Both the position numbers and the translations under genes were made by a program. A DNA stretch of 64,000 nt from Pseudomonas graminis (lineage in GTDB: Bacteria; Pseudomonadota; Gammaproteobacteria; Pseudomonadales; Pseudomonadaceae): contig NZ_CP053746.1 of assembly GCF_013201545.1 (NCBI RefSeq), positions 4,850,501 through 4,914,500 on the forward strand, read 5' to 3'. Shown in pieces: positions 27,640 to 35,538 of this stretch. Numbering within the stretch: the first letter of the stretch is position 1; every line of letters starts with the position of its first letter. The notes beneath the pieces were generated by a model. That model worked only from the letters and a program-made list of their open reading frames with translations, made no database searches and was not told where the DNA came from.

Positions 27640-27935
27640 TGATTCGCTTTAGATCTTGATCTTCATACGCAAGACGTCCAGACGACACCAATCGCGACTT
27701 GGGTGCAGGCTGAACGCAGGTCTTGCGGAGTGGGCCGAGCCGCATGGATGCGGCGAGAGCGCCGTCAGGACATGGATGTCCGTTCGGCGCGGGCCCACGG
27801 AGCGAGACCGGAGTGAAGGAACCCTGAGGAACGAAGGGCCCAACCAGGAGCAAGCACCCTTGGTTACTTGGGGTGCTTTTCCAAGTAACTCGCCGAAGGC
27901 GAAACCAGAGGCCGTTAGGCCGACGCTTTTGATCT
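27640..27935 (+). repeat. Structured interspersed element, copy B (possible Rsm-binding RNA)
   Basis: Hairpins GCCGC-ATGGAT-GCGGC (27739-27754) and GGAC-ATGGAT-GTCC (27768-27781) are enclosed by a partly paired outer stem (GGTCTTGC..TGGGCC near 27719-27736 with GGCCCACGG..GCGAGACC near 27792-27810). Several further GGA triplets follow (AAGGAACC, GAGGAACG, CCAGGAGC). A terminator-like hairpin closes it at 27853-27880. It lies upstream of the response-regulator gene at 28094 in the same direction. Long overlapping frames through it are not credible proteins because the same DNA recurs in both orientations elsewhere. Confidence 0.75.
27853..27880 (+). terminator. Terminator-like hairpin at the 3' part of element B
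   Basis: AGCACCC, an 11-base loop and GGGTGCT are followed by TTT. The same hairpin and U-run end copies D and E. A second stem (GGCC-GTTA-GGCC) follows at 27910. Confidence 0.6.
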
Positions 27936-28093
27936 TTCTGAGCCACACCGCCGATGTACCGGTCTTGATACATTCAAGACAACCCACCGACACCTCCCCA
28001 CCCCACCCTTCCGCCCCGCTCGCCAGCGAAGTAGCATGGCAGCGTCGACTCCTATCCGCGGCCCAATCGGCGGCACCACACGGCGGCAGCACC

Positions 28094-28846
28094 ATGCAGA
28101 CAACACCCGACAGCCCCACCGCCACCGCACCGAGCGCAGAGCGCCGCTGGACCACCCGCGCCCTCATCGTCGATGACGACATCCCCATCCGCGAACTGCT
28201 CTGCGACTACCTCGCCCGCTTCAACATCCACAGTACCGGCGTCACCGACGGCAACGCCATGCGCCTGGCCCTGACCGAAGACACCTACGACGTCGTCGTC
28301 CTCGACCTCATGCTCCCCGGCGAAGACGGCCTCTCCCTCTGCCGCTGGCTGCGCAGCACCTCCGACATCCCCATTCTCATGCTCACCGCCCGCTGCGAAC
28401 CCACCGACCGCATCATCGGCCTGGAACTGGGTGCCGATGACTACATGGCCAAACCCTTCGAGCCCCGCGAACTCGTCGCGCGGATCCAGACCATCCTGCG
28501 CCGCGTGCGCGACGACCGCACCGAAGAACGCACCACTCTGCGCTTCGACAATTGGCGCCTGAACAGCGTGCTGCGCCAACTCACCGCGCCGGACGGCCTC
28601 GTCGTGCCCCTGTCCAACGCCGAATTCCGCCTGCTGCGGGTCTTCCTCGAGCGGCCGCGTCGCGTGCTCAACCGCGAACAATTGCTCGACGCCGCCCGCG
28701 GTCGCTCCATCGAAGCGTTTGATCGCAGCATCGACCTGCTGGTCTCGCGCCTGCGCCAGAAGCTGGGCGATGACCCGAAATCCCCGCAACTGATCAAAAC
28801 CGTGCGCGGCGAAGGCTATATGTTCGACGCCCGGGAGATTGGTTGA
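28094..28846 (+). CDS. OmpR-family response regulator
   Basis: The ATG at 28094 gives 250 residues; the ribosome site is weak and the frame stays open upstream into repeat B, which I do not count as coding. The receiver domain has DDD (27-29), phosphoacceptor Asp71 in VVVLDLMLPGEDG and YMAKPFEPREL. The winged helix has VVPLSNAEFRLLRVFLERPRRVLNREQLL and a RLRQKLGDDPKSPQLIKTVR recognition region. It is translationally coupled to the kinase gene (TTGA overlap). The target genes are unknown. Confidence 0.9.
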   Translation: MQTTPDSPTATAPSAERRWTTRALIVDDDIPIRELLCDYLARFNIHSTGVTDGNAMRLALTEDTYDVVVLDLMLPGEDGLSLCRWLRSTSDIPILMLTARCEPTDRIIGLELGADDYMAKPFEPRELVARIQTILRRVRDDRTEERTTLRFDNWRLNSVLRQLTAPDGLVVPLSNAEFRLLRVFLERPRRVLNREQLLDAARGRSIEAFDRSIDLLVSRLRQKLGDDPKSPQLIKTVRGEGYMFDAREIG

Positions 28847-29922
28847 TCCGCTCGGCCGACACCCTGTTTGCCCGGCTGTTTGGCGGGGCGCTGCTGGCGA
28901 TCGTCCTCGCGCACCTGCTGGCGTTCGTCTGGTTTCACTACTACGGCCCGAGAATGCCGCCCCCGCCCGGCTGCGATCGGCCGACGGCCAGCCAGATGCA
29001 AGCGCCGTCCGACCGCGATCCTGCCGCCGAGGCAGACCAGAACGACAGGCGCCGGCCGCCTTGCCGCCCGCCAATGCTCGGCATTCCGCTGGTGCCCCTG
29101 CTGTTCCAGTTGATCAGTCTGGTGCTTGCTGCCTGGTTCGGCGCCAAGGCCCTGAGCCGGCCGATCCGCCGACTGAGCGAAGCGGCCGAGCGCCTCAGTG
29201 CAAACCTCGACAGTCCGCCGCTGGCCGCCAATGGTCCTCGCGAGGCACGTCAGGCGGCGCAGGCGTTCAACCTGATGCAGGAGCGCATTCGCGACCAAGT
29301 GCAACAGCGCGGGCGCATGCTCGCTGCCGTGTCCCATGACCTGCGCACGCCCCTCGCGCGCCTGAAACTGCGGGTCGAGCAGATCGACGAACCGCGGCTG
29401 CACGGGCAGATGAGCCAGGACCTCAACGACATGATCGGCATGCTCGACGCGACCCTGACCTACCTCAACGAACAGCGCACCAGCGAAGCCCTGCAGTATT
29501 TCGACGTGCAGGCGCTGATCGAATCCCTGGCCGAAAACGCCCAGGACAACGGCGATGATATCCAGGCCAGCGGCAACTGCCGGCCGCTGAAATCCCAGCC
29601 CATGGCCCTGCGTTCGTGCCTGAACAACCTCATCGACAACGCCCTGCGTTACGCAGGCCACGCGCGGGTAGAGATCGAGGACGCCAGCGATCGCCTGCGG
29701 GTCAGCGTCATCGATCACGGCCCGGGGATTCCCGAAGACCTGCGTGAAGTGGTGTTCGAGCCCTTCTATCGCGTCGAAAGCTCGCGCAATCGCAACTCGG
29801 GCGGCGTCGGCATCGGCATGACCATCGCCCGGGAAGCCGCACGCCGAATGGGCGGCGACCTGCGCCTCGAGCAAACCCCGGGAGGCGGCCTGACCGCGGT
29901 GCTGGATCTGCCGCGAACCTGA
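28843..29922 (+). CDS. Sensor histidine kinase with short Pro/Cys-rich periplasmic loop
   Basis: It starts with TTG at 28843, which overlaps the regulator stop (TTGA) and has GGGAG upstream, giving 359 residues. Helix 1 is at 14-33, the periplasmic loop at about 36-83, helix 2 at 84-100, then HAMP. HisKA follows with His165 in AAVSHDLRTPLARLKL, and the ATPase domain has NALRYA, DHGPGIPEDL and GGVGIGMTIA. The loop carries PRMPPPPGCDRP and RRRPPCRPP, so two cysteines among many prolines and charged residues. With the upstream OmpR-type regulator it forms a two-component pair of unknown signal. Confidence 0.88.
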   Translation: MIRSADTLFARLFGGALLAIVLAHLLAFVWFHYYGPRMPPPPGCDRPTASQMQAPSDRDPAAEADQNDRRRPPCRPPMLGIPLVPLLFQLISLVLAAWFGAKALSRPIRRLSEAAERLSANLDSPPLAANGPREARQAAQAFNLMQERIRDQVQQRGRMLAAVSHDLRTPLARLKLRVEQIDEPRLHGQMSQDLNDMIGMLDATLTYLNEQRTSEALQYFDVQALIESLAENAQDNGDDIQASGNCRPLKSQPMALRSCLNNLIDNALRYAGHARVEIEDASDRLRVSVIDHGPGIPEDLREVVFEPFYRVESSRNRNSGGVGIGMTIAREAARRMGGDLRLEQTPGGGLTAVLDLPRT

Positions 29923-30021
29923 CCCCCGCGTCACCAAAGCCTGTCATGACGGCGCCGGGGCAAACCCGCGCGCAAAATTGACCGAGTGCCCCGGACGACG
30001 GCAGTTTTTTATTGAATTTAA

Positions 30022-31074
30022 TTACTTGACCGGCTGCCGCGCGCGGCTGTCTCCAACCCAGTCCAGCAACAAACTGTAAGCCACTGCCAGCAACGTCGGG
30101 CCGATGAACAGGCCGATAAAGCCGAACGCCAGCAACCCGCCAAACACACCGAGCAGGACAATCACCAACGGCAGGTTGCCGCCGCGACTGATCAGATACG
30201 GCTTCAGTACGTTGTCGACGCCACTGACAATGAACGTCCCCCAGAGGCCGAGAAAGATCGCCATGCCGTAATCGCCTCTCCAGGCCAGCCACGCCGTGGC
30301 CGGTATCCAGATCAGCGGCGGGCCCATAGGCACGAGGCTCAGCAGGAAAGTGCCGATCCCCAGCACCAGCGCGCCGGGCACGCCGGCAATCAGGAAACCG
30401 ATCAAGGCCAGCACCGCCTGTGCCGCTGCCGTGCCGATAACGCCGTTGACCACCCGCTGCACCGTGCCCGCCACGAGATCGAGGTAGTACTGGGCGCGAT
30501 CGCCGATCAGTCGTTCCAGCAAACTGAGCACAAACGCCGCCACCCGCGGCCCGTCGCGGTAGAAAAAGAACACGAAAATGATGCTCAGGGTCAGCTCGAG
30601 AATGCCACCGCCAATCTGCGCACTGCGCGCCAGCAGCCAGTTGCCGACCTGGCCCAGGTAAGGTCGGACGCTGACCAGTAACGCAGCGCCTTGTTGATCG
30701 ATGGTGTTCCAGTAGCCCACCAGCCGCTCGCCCACCAGCGGAACGCCCGCCAGCCAGGTGGGTGGATCGGGCAGGCCGTCCACTTGCACGTCCTTGACGA
30801 ACGCGGTTGCGTCGCGCACGTGGTCCGCCAGATTGAAGCCCAGCCAGACCAGCGGCGCGAGCACCAGCACCATCCAGCCCAGGGTCAGAATGGCGGCCGC
30901 GAGGGACTCCCGCCCCTTGAGCGCGCGGGTCAGCAGACGCATCAGCGGCCAACTGGCGAATGCCAGCACCGCCCCCCAGAACAGCGCCGACCAGAACGGC
31001 ACCATCACCCACAGGCAGGCGCCGAGCAGCGCGAGCAGGAGAATCTGCACCAACAGGCGATCGTTATTGAACAT
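30022..31074 (-). CDS. AI-2E transporter (PerM/YdiK) family permease
   Basis: 350 residues with about seven membrane helices. The N-terminal pair (LLVQILLLALLGACLWVMVPFW, WGAVLAFASWPL) and the C-terminal block with SLVPMGPPLIWIPA, GVDNVLKPYLISRGG and GFIGLFIGPTLLAVAYSLL are typical of the PF01594 family. Members export small molecules; few have known substrates and the AI-2 link applies to some only. Convergent with the kinase gene and apparently monocistronic. Confidence 0.85.
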   Translation of the reverse strand: MFNNDRLLVQILLLALLGACLWVMVPFWSALFWGAVLAFASWPLMRLLTRALKGRESLAAAILTLGWMVLVLAPLVWLGFNLADHVRDATAFVKDVQVDGLPDPPTWLAGVPLVGERLVGYWNTIDQQGAALLVSVRPYLGQVGNWLLARSAQIGGGILELTLSIIFVFFFYRDGPRVAAFVLSLLERLIGDRAQYYLDLVAGTVQRVVNGVIGTAAAQAVLALIGFLIAGVPGALVLGIGTFLLSLVPMGPPLIWIPATAWLAWRGDYGMAIFLGLWGTFIVSGVDNVLKPYLISRGGNLPLVIVLLGVFGGLLAFGFIGLFIGPTLLAVAYSLLLDWVGDSRARQPVK

Positions 31075-31238
31075 CGGTCATTCCGCAACAAAAGGGGTTG
31101 AATCCGACAAGCATACCGTCGAACCGCGCAGCCCGCGTTGTGCGGATACCTGGGCCTGACTTCAAGACGGGAACAGAGCCCATTTCTATGGGTGCTGATG
31201 ACTTGACCGGTGATGTCAGCGGGCGAATTGACCTTCTC

Positions 31239-32159
31239 TCATTCAGCCCATTCTTTATTAACGGTAAAGGCTATTGTCAGCCAACGATCAGGGCCGGTAC
31301 CTCCAACCTCTTCGCCAATTTCATCCCGGATCAGATCCCATGCCTCCAGGGACCGTGGCGGCAAGCCCGGCGGAACGATGAAGTAAATCTCGATCTGTCT
31401 CCCGCGCCCCACACGGGCCACATAGGCACGGTAGGAAAGGAAGCCATGTCGCTGGACAGCATCGCTTGCAACCTCGTCGACTCTTTTCTTCATTTCTGGC
31501 GGGGTCACCAGCAGAACATCGGCGAGAGCGTCACGAATCGTCGGCAGCGGCAAGGGCAAAACGATGAGGCAGACAAGCGCCAGGACCGCTGGATCTATAT
31601 AAGGCGATAACCATTCCAGCGCTGTGCCCCTGATCATCCAGCCAGTCAGGAACGCGAGTAACAGAGCGCCGGTCATTGCGGCAGATATCGTCCAGGCCTT
31701 TACGTCCAGGGCAATGAAGCTTGAATTGAGTCGTTTGTTGGCGCGTCGGCCATAGATGATCATTCCCACTGCGCTCACAAGGGCCACTAGCGCAAAAATG
31801 AGCGCGAGATCGAAGTCCAGGTGTCGCCCGCCCGCCATCAGGCTTCCCACGGCCATGATCAGGCCATAGCCAGCGGTGCCCACCAATAGAGTCCCGGACA
31901 ACCCGAGCACAATGGGCTCAAGGTGCCAGAACCCCATTGTGAAATTTCTGGTCAGGCGGGCTTGACCGAAATCGTTGTGAGAGACGGCAATCAGCTTTGC
32001 GACGAGCAGAGCAAAGCTCGTCATGATTGCGTCGATCAGGGTGTATACACCGTCAAAAATAATCGACGCAGATCCGGTCAGCAGACCGAAAACCACCCCA
32101 AAAACAGCCAGAGCAAACGTCACAAAAATGGAAAGGCGAAGCACGCTTGGCTCTGTCAT
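31239..32159 (-). CDS. Cation diffusion facilitator (CDF)-family transporter
   Basis: The ATG at 32159 gives 306 residues. Six hydrophobic helices; helix 2 carries SIIFDGVYTLIDAIMTSFALLVAKL, resembling the CDF helix with the metal-binding aspartates (FDxxxxLxD). The C-terminal cytoplasmic domain (RKKRVDEVASDAVQRHGF, QIEIYFIVPPG) fits CDF proteins. These export divalent metals such as Zn2+, Co2+ or Fe2+ in exchange for protons. The classical HxxxD in helix 5 is replaced by LDVKAWTISAAMTG, keeping only the aspartate, so the metal specificity is unclear. Confidence 0.75.
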   Translation of the reverse strand: MTEPSVLRLSIFVTFALAVFGVVFGLLTGSASIIFDGVYTLIDAIMTSFALLVAKLIAVSHNDFGQARLTRNFTMGFWHLEPIVLGLSGTLLVGTAGYGLIMAVGSLMAGGRHLDFDLALIFALVALVSAVGMIIYGRRANKRLNSSFIALDVKAWTISAAMTGALLLAFLTGWMIRGTALEWLSPYIDPAVLALVCLIVLPLPLPTIRDALADVLLVTPPEMKKRVDEVASDAVQRHGFLSYRAYVARVGRGRQIEIYFIVPPGLPPRSLEAWDLIRDEIGEEVGGTGPDRWLTIAFTVNKEWAE

Positions 32160-32232
32160 CTGACTCACGGGGGCGATTAAAGGGCGGCATTGTAAACACA
32201 CAGTGAAGTCAGCCCAAAGCTGGAATGCACCC

Positions 32233-33075
32233 TCAGCGAATGAGTTCGAGGGTCAGGCCGGGGTTTTTCCGATCGCCCGCTTCCAGCCGGGCAGCGCGCA
32301 CGCCTTTGGCGACCAGCGCCTGACGCCAGGCCTCGCGCTGGTCCCCGGACAGGGTAACGCGCAAGGTGCTGTCCAGATTCAGGCCACGTGACAGCAACGT
32401 GATCCAGGGCTCCTGCGGTGCTGCGGTCAGCATCGGCAGCTCCAGCTCGCCAGTGCTTTTCAGCTCGCGCAACAGGGTGGCGGAGGTCGGCAACAAATCC
32501 CCCAGCGGGGTGCTCGACTGAAATTGCTCGACGTGAAGGAACGCCCGACGGTTGCCCCGGGTGATGCCGTACAACGCCACGAGCGTGTTGTCCGCCGGGG
32601 CGGCGAGGCGCAGCAGCAGATAGGACTGACCGTTGTCGGCGCCATACAGCTTGGCGTTGCCGAACACCTCATTGGCCCACAGGCTGCTTTCGCCGCAATC
32701 GCGGGCCTGGCACCAGAACAGCAACTGCGCACCCTGCTGCTGCAAGGCTTCACGGGCGGCGGTGAAGGCCTCGTCGGCGCTGTGCTCGACCGGCAACTGG
32801 TAAGTGATCCCGGTGACGTTGCCGCGCCCGGACACCTGCCCGTCGAAGCGCAACTGGCCGCTGATCTTGCGAATCGAGCCGAGCGGGTAGATGCGTTCCA
32901 GCTCGACGGAGGGCCGGTAATCGACGATTTCGGCGTCTTCCAGTCGCGGCAGATTGGGCAGATCCTGGCTACCGGGAACGTCGGCTGCATGGGCGACAGT
33001 ACTGATGCCGGTGAGCAGCAACGTGAGCGCGAGCGTGCGGGTGAAGGCGTGGCTGAACGTTAGGGATGCGCTCAT
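32233..33075 (-). CDS. DUF4892-family exported protein
   Basis: From the ATG at 33075, 280 residues beginning with a signal peptide (TRTLALTLLLTGISTVAHAAD). The mature part contains ELERIYPLGSIRKISGQLRFDGQV and LLFWCQARDCGESSLWANEVFG with a close cysteine pair, characteristic of DUF4892 from memory. It is followed by a C-terminal alpha/beta segment resembling an OmpA-like fold (DQREAWRQALVAKGVRAARL). Function unknown; periplasmic location likely. Confidence 0.7.
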   Translation of the reverse strand: MSASLTFSHAFTRTLALTLLLTGISTVAHAADVPGSQDLPNLPRLEDAEIVDYRPSVELERIYPLGSIRKISGQLRFDGQVSGRGNVTGITYQLPVEHSADEAFTAAREALQQQGAQLLFWCQARDCGESSLWANEVFGNAKLYGADNGQSYLLLRLAAPADNTLVALYGITRGNRRAFLHVEQFQSSTPLGDLLPTSATLLRELKSTGELELPMLTAAPQEPWITLLSRGLNLDSTLRVTLSGDQREAWRQALVAKGVRAARLEAGDRKNPGLTLELIR

Positions 33076-33261
33076 GACAGGGCAATCGGCGAGGCGGGGG
33101 TTGATGCGGCGGATAAACCCGCAGGCAACATAATCGGCAGGCAAAACAAAGCCGCGACAACGCGCGGCGAACATGAAAATAAAACGGTGCGGCGTGGGCA
33201 GTGGTCCATCTTGCAGTCTCCTGTTTCAACTGCCCCAGCCTCGGCAGTTGCAGGTCGCAAG

Positions 33262-34116
33262 TCAAGGAACGGCGAAGAAGCGATTGAAACAGTCTGCAAC
33301 AGAGCGCGCGCCCGTCTCATCGTTGAGGTGCAGATGGTGCCCGCCCGGCAAGGCCGTCACCGTAAAAGGAACACTGGCGAGCAGCTCCCGGTTCTGCACG
33401 AGCATGCCCTCCTCGGCGACGATCAACTGCGCCGGACAACGCACCGCCGTGACGAAAGACAGCGCCTGCGCTCCCGTCAGACGAATTGCCGAGGGCAAGG
33501 TCAGTCGGCTGTCGCTGCGCCAGGTGTAACCACCCGGCACCGGCATCAAGCCACGCTGGGCCAGGAGTTCCGCCGCCTCGCGACTGACCGCCACCATGCC
33601 TTTCATCCGCGCCTCCACCGCCCGGTCCATGTCCGCATACACCGGCTTGCGCTTGCTCTGCTGGGTCAATTGCGCCTGCAGCGCCGCGCCCATGCGCTCG
33701 ACGACAGACTCCGGCTCGGCCACTGGCGGAACCACACCGTCGATCAAGGCCAGACGATTGACTCGCTGGGGGATCGCGGCCGCAACGATCACCGAAATGA
33801 TCGCCCCCAAGGAATGCCCCAGCAGGGAAAACCGTTCCCAGCCCATCTGGCCCGCTACCTGCAAAACATCGTGGGCGTAGTCCGGCAAACCATAAGCCGA
33901 TCCCGGCGGGCGGTGGTCGGAGTGGCCATGCCCGGCCATGTCCAGCGCCAGGATCCGCAGCCCTTCAAGCTTGGGCGCCAGCCGCGCGAAGCTGTTGGCG
34001 TTGTCCAGCCAGCCATGCAGGGCGATCACCGGAATGCCATCCTGGGGCCCGAACAGATGAGCCGCCAGCTCAATATGGGGCAGACTCAGACGGATTTCTT
34101 CCACCGAGCAGGTCAT
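33262..34116 (-). CDS. Alpha/beta-hydrolase
   Basis: 284 residues. HGWLDNANSF supplies the oxyanion segment, the nucleophile is in LLGHSLGAIIS, the acid is probably in CPAQLIVAEEGML, and the catalytic histidine is in PGGHHLHLND. No signal peptide. It overlaps the preceding hydrolase gene by ATGA, so the two are translated together. The substrate is unknown. Confidence 0.85.
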   Translation of the reverse strand: MTCSVEEIRLSLPHIELAAHLFGPQDGIPVIALHGWLDNANSFARLAPKLEGLRILALDMAGHGHSDHRPPGSAYGLPDYAHDVLQVAGQMGWERFSLLGHSLGAIISVIVAAAIPQRVNRLALIDGVVPPVAEPESVVERMGAALQAQLTQQSKRKPVYADMDRAVEARMKGMVAVSREAAELLAQRGLMPVPGGYTWRSDSRLTLPSAIRLTGAQALSFVTAVRCPAQLIVAEEGMLVQNRELLASVPFTVTALPGGHHLHLNDETGARSVADCFNRFFAVP

Positions 34117-34952
34117 GCGCCGGCTCGGTGCAGCGCGGCGTTAGCGTCAGCGGTGGCGGCGTCGGCTCTGGCCGTCCAGCGTGAAAACAGCGTTTTGAGC
34201 AGGCGGGCGGTGTCCTCGGGATGTTCGAGCGGGAACATATGCCCGCCGGGCACGCAAAGATACACGCCCTCGCGCATGCGCTTGACCGACAACGCATGGT
34301 GGCGCCGCACCACATCGCTGCTTTCGCCGCGCACCATGGCCAACGGCACCCGCAACTGACGGGCAAGGCCCGGACTGGTGTGGGGCACGCTGCGATAGAT
34401 GCTGATTTCGGTGGCGGGATCGAAACGCAAGCGCAACCCGTCGCCCTCGGCTTGCAGCCCATGAAGCAGATACGCCTCGAAACACTCGGGATGGAAACGC
34501 CGGAACAGCGACTTGCCGGCAAAGTACTCCCGGGCCGCCTCGACACTGCTGAACACTTCACGACGCCCCAACGTGCGGCCTGCGGGCGTGATGCGATCGA
34601 TGAAGCCGAAGCGCTTGGCGGCACGAATCATCCATTGATCGAACCGCGTCAGCACCGGTGAATCCAGCATGACAACGCCCCGGTACAACTCCGGATGACG
34701 CAGCGCCGCGTGGTAATGCAGCACGCCGCCCAGCGAATGGCCCACGCCCCACACCGGTTCAGGCTGCTCGCGCAAGTGGTGGATCAACTCATCCACCAGC
34801 TGCGGCCAGTTGTCCGTTACCGGAAATTGCGGGTTATGAGCATGCTGCTCAAGATGCCGAACCTCGAACTCAGGCCCAAGCGCGGCAAACAACTTGCCGT
34901 ACGTACCCGACGGAAAGCCGTTGGCGTGAGCGAAAAACAGGAGTTGGGCCAT
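34113..34952 (-). CDS. Alpha/beta-hydrolase, first gene of a hydrolase pair
   Basis: 279 residues from the ATG at 34952 (MAQLLFFAHANGFPSGTYGK). HANGFP replaces the more usual HGxP segment. The nucleophile is in WGVGHSLGGVLHY, and the catalytic histidine is in VPGGHMFPLEHPEDTA. The stop overlaps the next hydrolase start by four bases. This tandem of unrelated-looking hydrolases is conserved in pseudomonads as far as I recall, but no substrate is known. Confidence 0.85.
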   Translation of the reverse strand: MAQLLFFAHANGFPSGTYGKLFAALGPEFEVRHLEQHAHNPQFPVTDNWPQLVDELIHHLREQPEPVWGVGHSLGGVLHYHAALRHPELYRGVVMLDSPVLTRFDQWMIRAAKRFGFIDRITPAGRTLGRREVFSSVEAAREYFAGKSLFRRFHPECFEAYLLHGLQAEGDGLRLRFDPATEISIYRSVPHTSPGLARQLRVPLAMVRGESSDVVRRHHALSVKRMREGVYLCVPGGHMFPLEHPEDTARLLKTLFSRWTARADAATADANAALHRAGA

Positions 34953-35124
34953 GCCGACGCATCCAGGGCAACCAGAACAAGCCGCGATTGTGCGCACCGC
35001 CGGGCTGGGCGGCAATGACCGGAACTGCCATCGATGAGGCCACTCCGGTCATGGGGAGGTATATCTGCTTGAGCGGAAGCGATCGGGTGTCACACCGCCA
35101 AAGTTCTGGTGCTATCAGGGGCCT

Positions 35125-35211
35125 CTTCCCGGCTAAAGCCGGTCCCACTAACAGCAGCGCATGCATTCAATGGGATCGCCTCCGACTGTAGGACCGGCTT
35201 CAGCCGGGAAG
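35125..35211. repeat. REP pair upstream of element C
   Basis: TTCCCGGCTAAAGCCGGTCC at 35126 and the inverse CCGGCTTCAGCCGGGAAG at 35194 enclose CACTAACAGCAGCGCATGCA, matching the pairs next to elements B and D. It lies in the 586-base gene-free gap between the hydrolase start (34952) and the REC-kinase stop (35539). The first 170 bases of that gap show nothing notable. Confidence 0.85.
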
Positions 35212-35212
35212 C

Positions 35213-35525
35213 CTTTGATCTGCTTTTGATCTTCATACGCAAAAGGCTCAAACACCGCCAATCGCGACTTGGGTGCAGGCTGAACGCAGGTCTCGCGCAG
35301 TGGGACGAGCCGCATGGATGCGGCGCGAGCGCCGTCAGGACATGGATGTCCGTTCGGCGCGGGCCCACGGAGCGGGACCGGAGTGAGGGGATTCCGACGA
35401 AGGAGGAACCAAGCCAGGAGCAGGCACTTTTGCTTACTTTTGGAGGGTGCGACTTTCGACTTTTCAAAAGTAAGTCGCCGAAGGCGAAACAGTCTGCCCC
35501 CAGGCAGACGCTTGTGATCTTGGTC
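35213..35525 (+). repeat. Structured interspersed element, copy C
   Basis: Plus-strand hairpins GCCGC-ATGGAT-GCGGC (35309-35324) and GGAC-ATGGAT-GTCC (35338-35351), with the shared 5' flank CGACTTGGGTGCAGGCTGAA and 3' flank GCGGGCCCACGGAGCGGGAC. The 3' part is diverged: AAGGAGGAACC follows, and the terminator-like hairpin of B, D and E is degenerate (GCAC../..GTGC). It ends in GTCTGCC-CCCA-GGCAGAC at 35492 and a TTGTGATCT tail. Confidence 0.75.
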
Positions 35526-35538
35526 TTAGAGATATCGA

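Noticed and set aside
27130..27935. Insertion sequence or transposon remnant
   Set aside because: No transposase frame and no convincing terminal inverted repeats with target duplication. A MITE-like origin remains possible and is kept as the alternative in the findings.
27656..28093. 5' extension of the response-regulator frame into repeat element B
   Set aside because: The extension would be translated from an interspersed repeat found in both orientations elsewhere. The receiver domain begins properly after the ATG at 28094.
29708..31012. 434-codon minus-strand frame overlapping the AI-2E-family permease in another frame
   Set aside because: The permease frame has clear membrane helices and family motifs. 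This frame is Gly/Ala/Arg-rich and starts inside its neighbour.
35314..35517. Small frames starting MDAARAPSGHGCPFGAG, also seen at 55140 and, inverted, near 27308
   Set aside because: They recur only because the DNA element recurs. The constraint seen is on RNA/DNA pairing, not on codons. They are likely mis-annotated proteins in many genomes.
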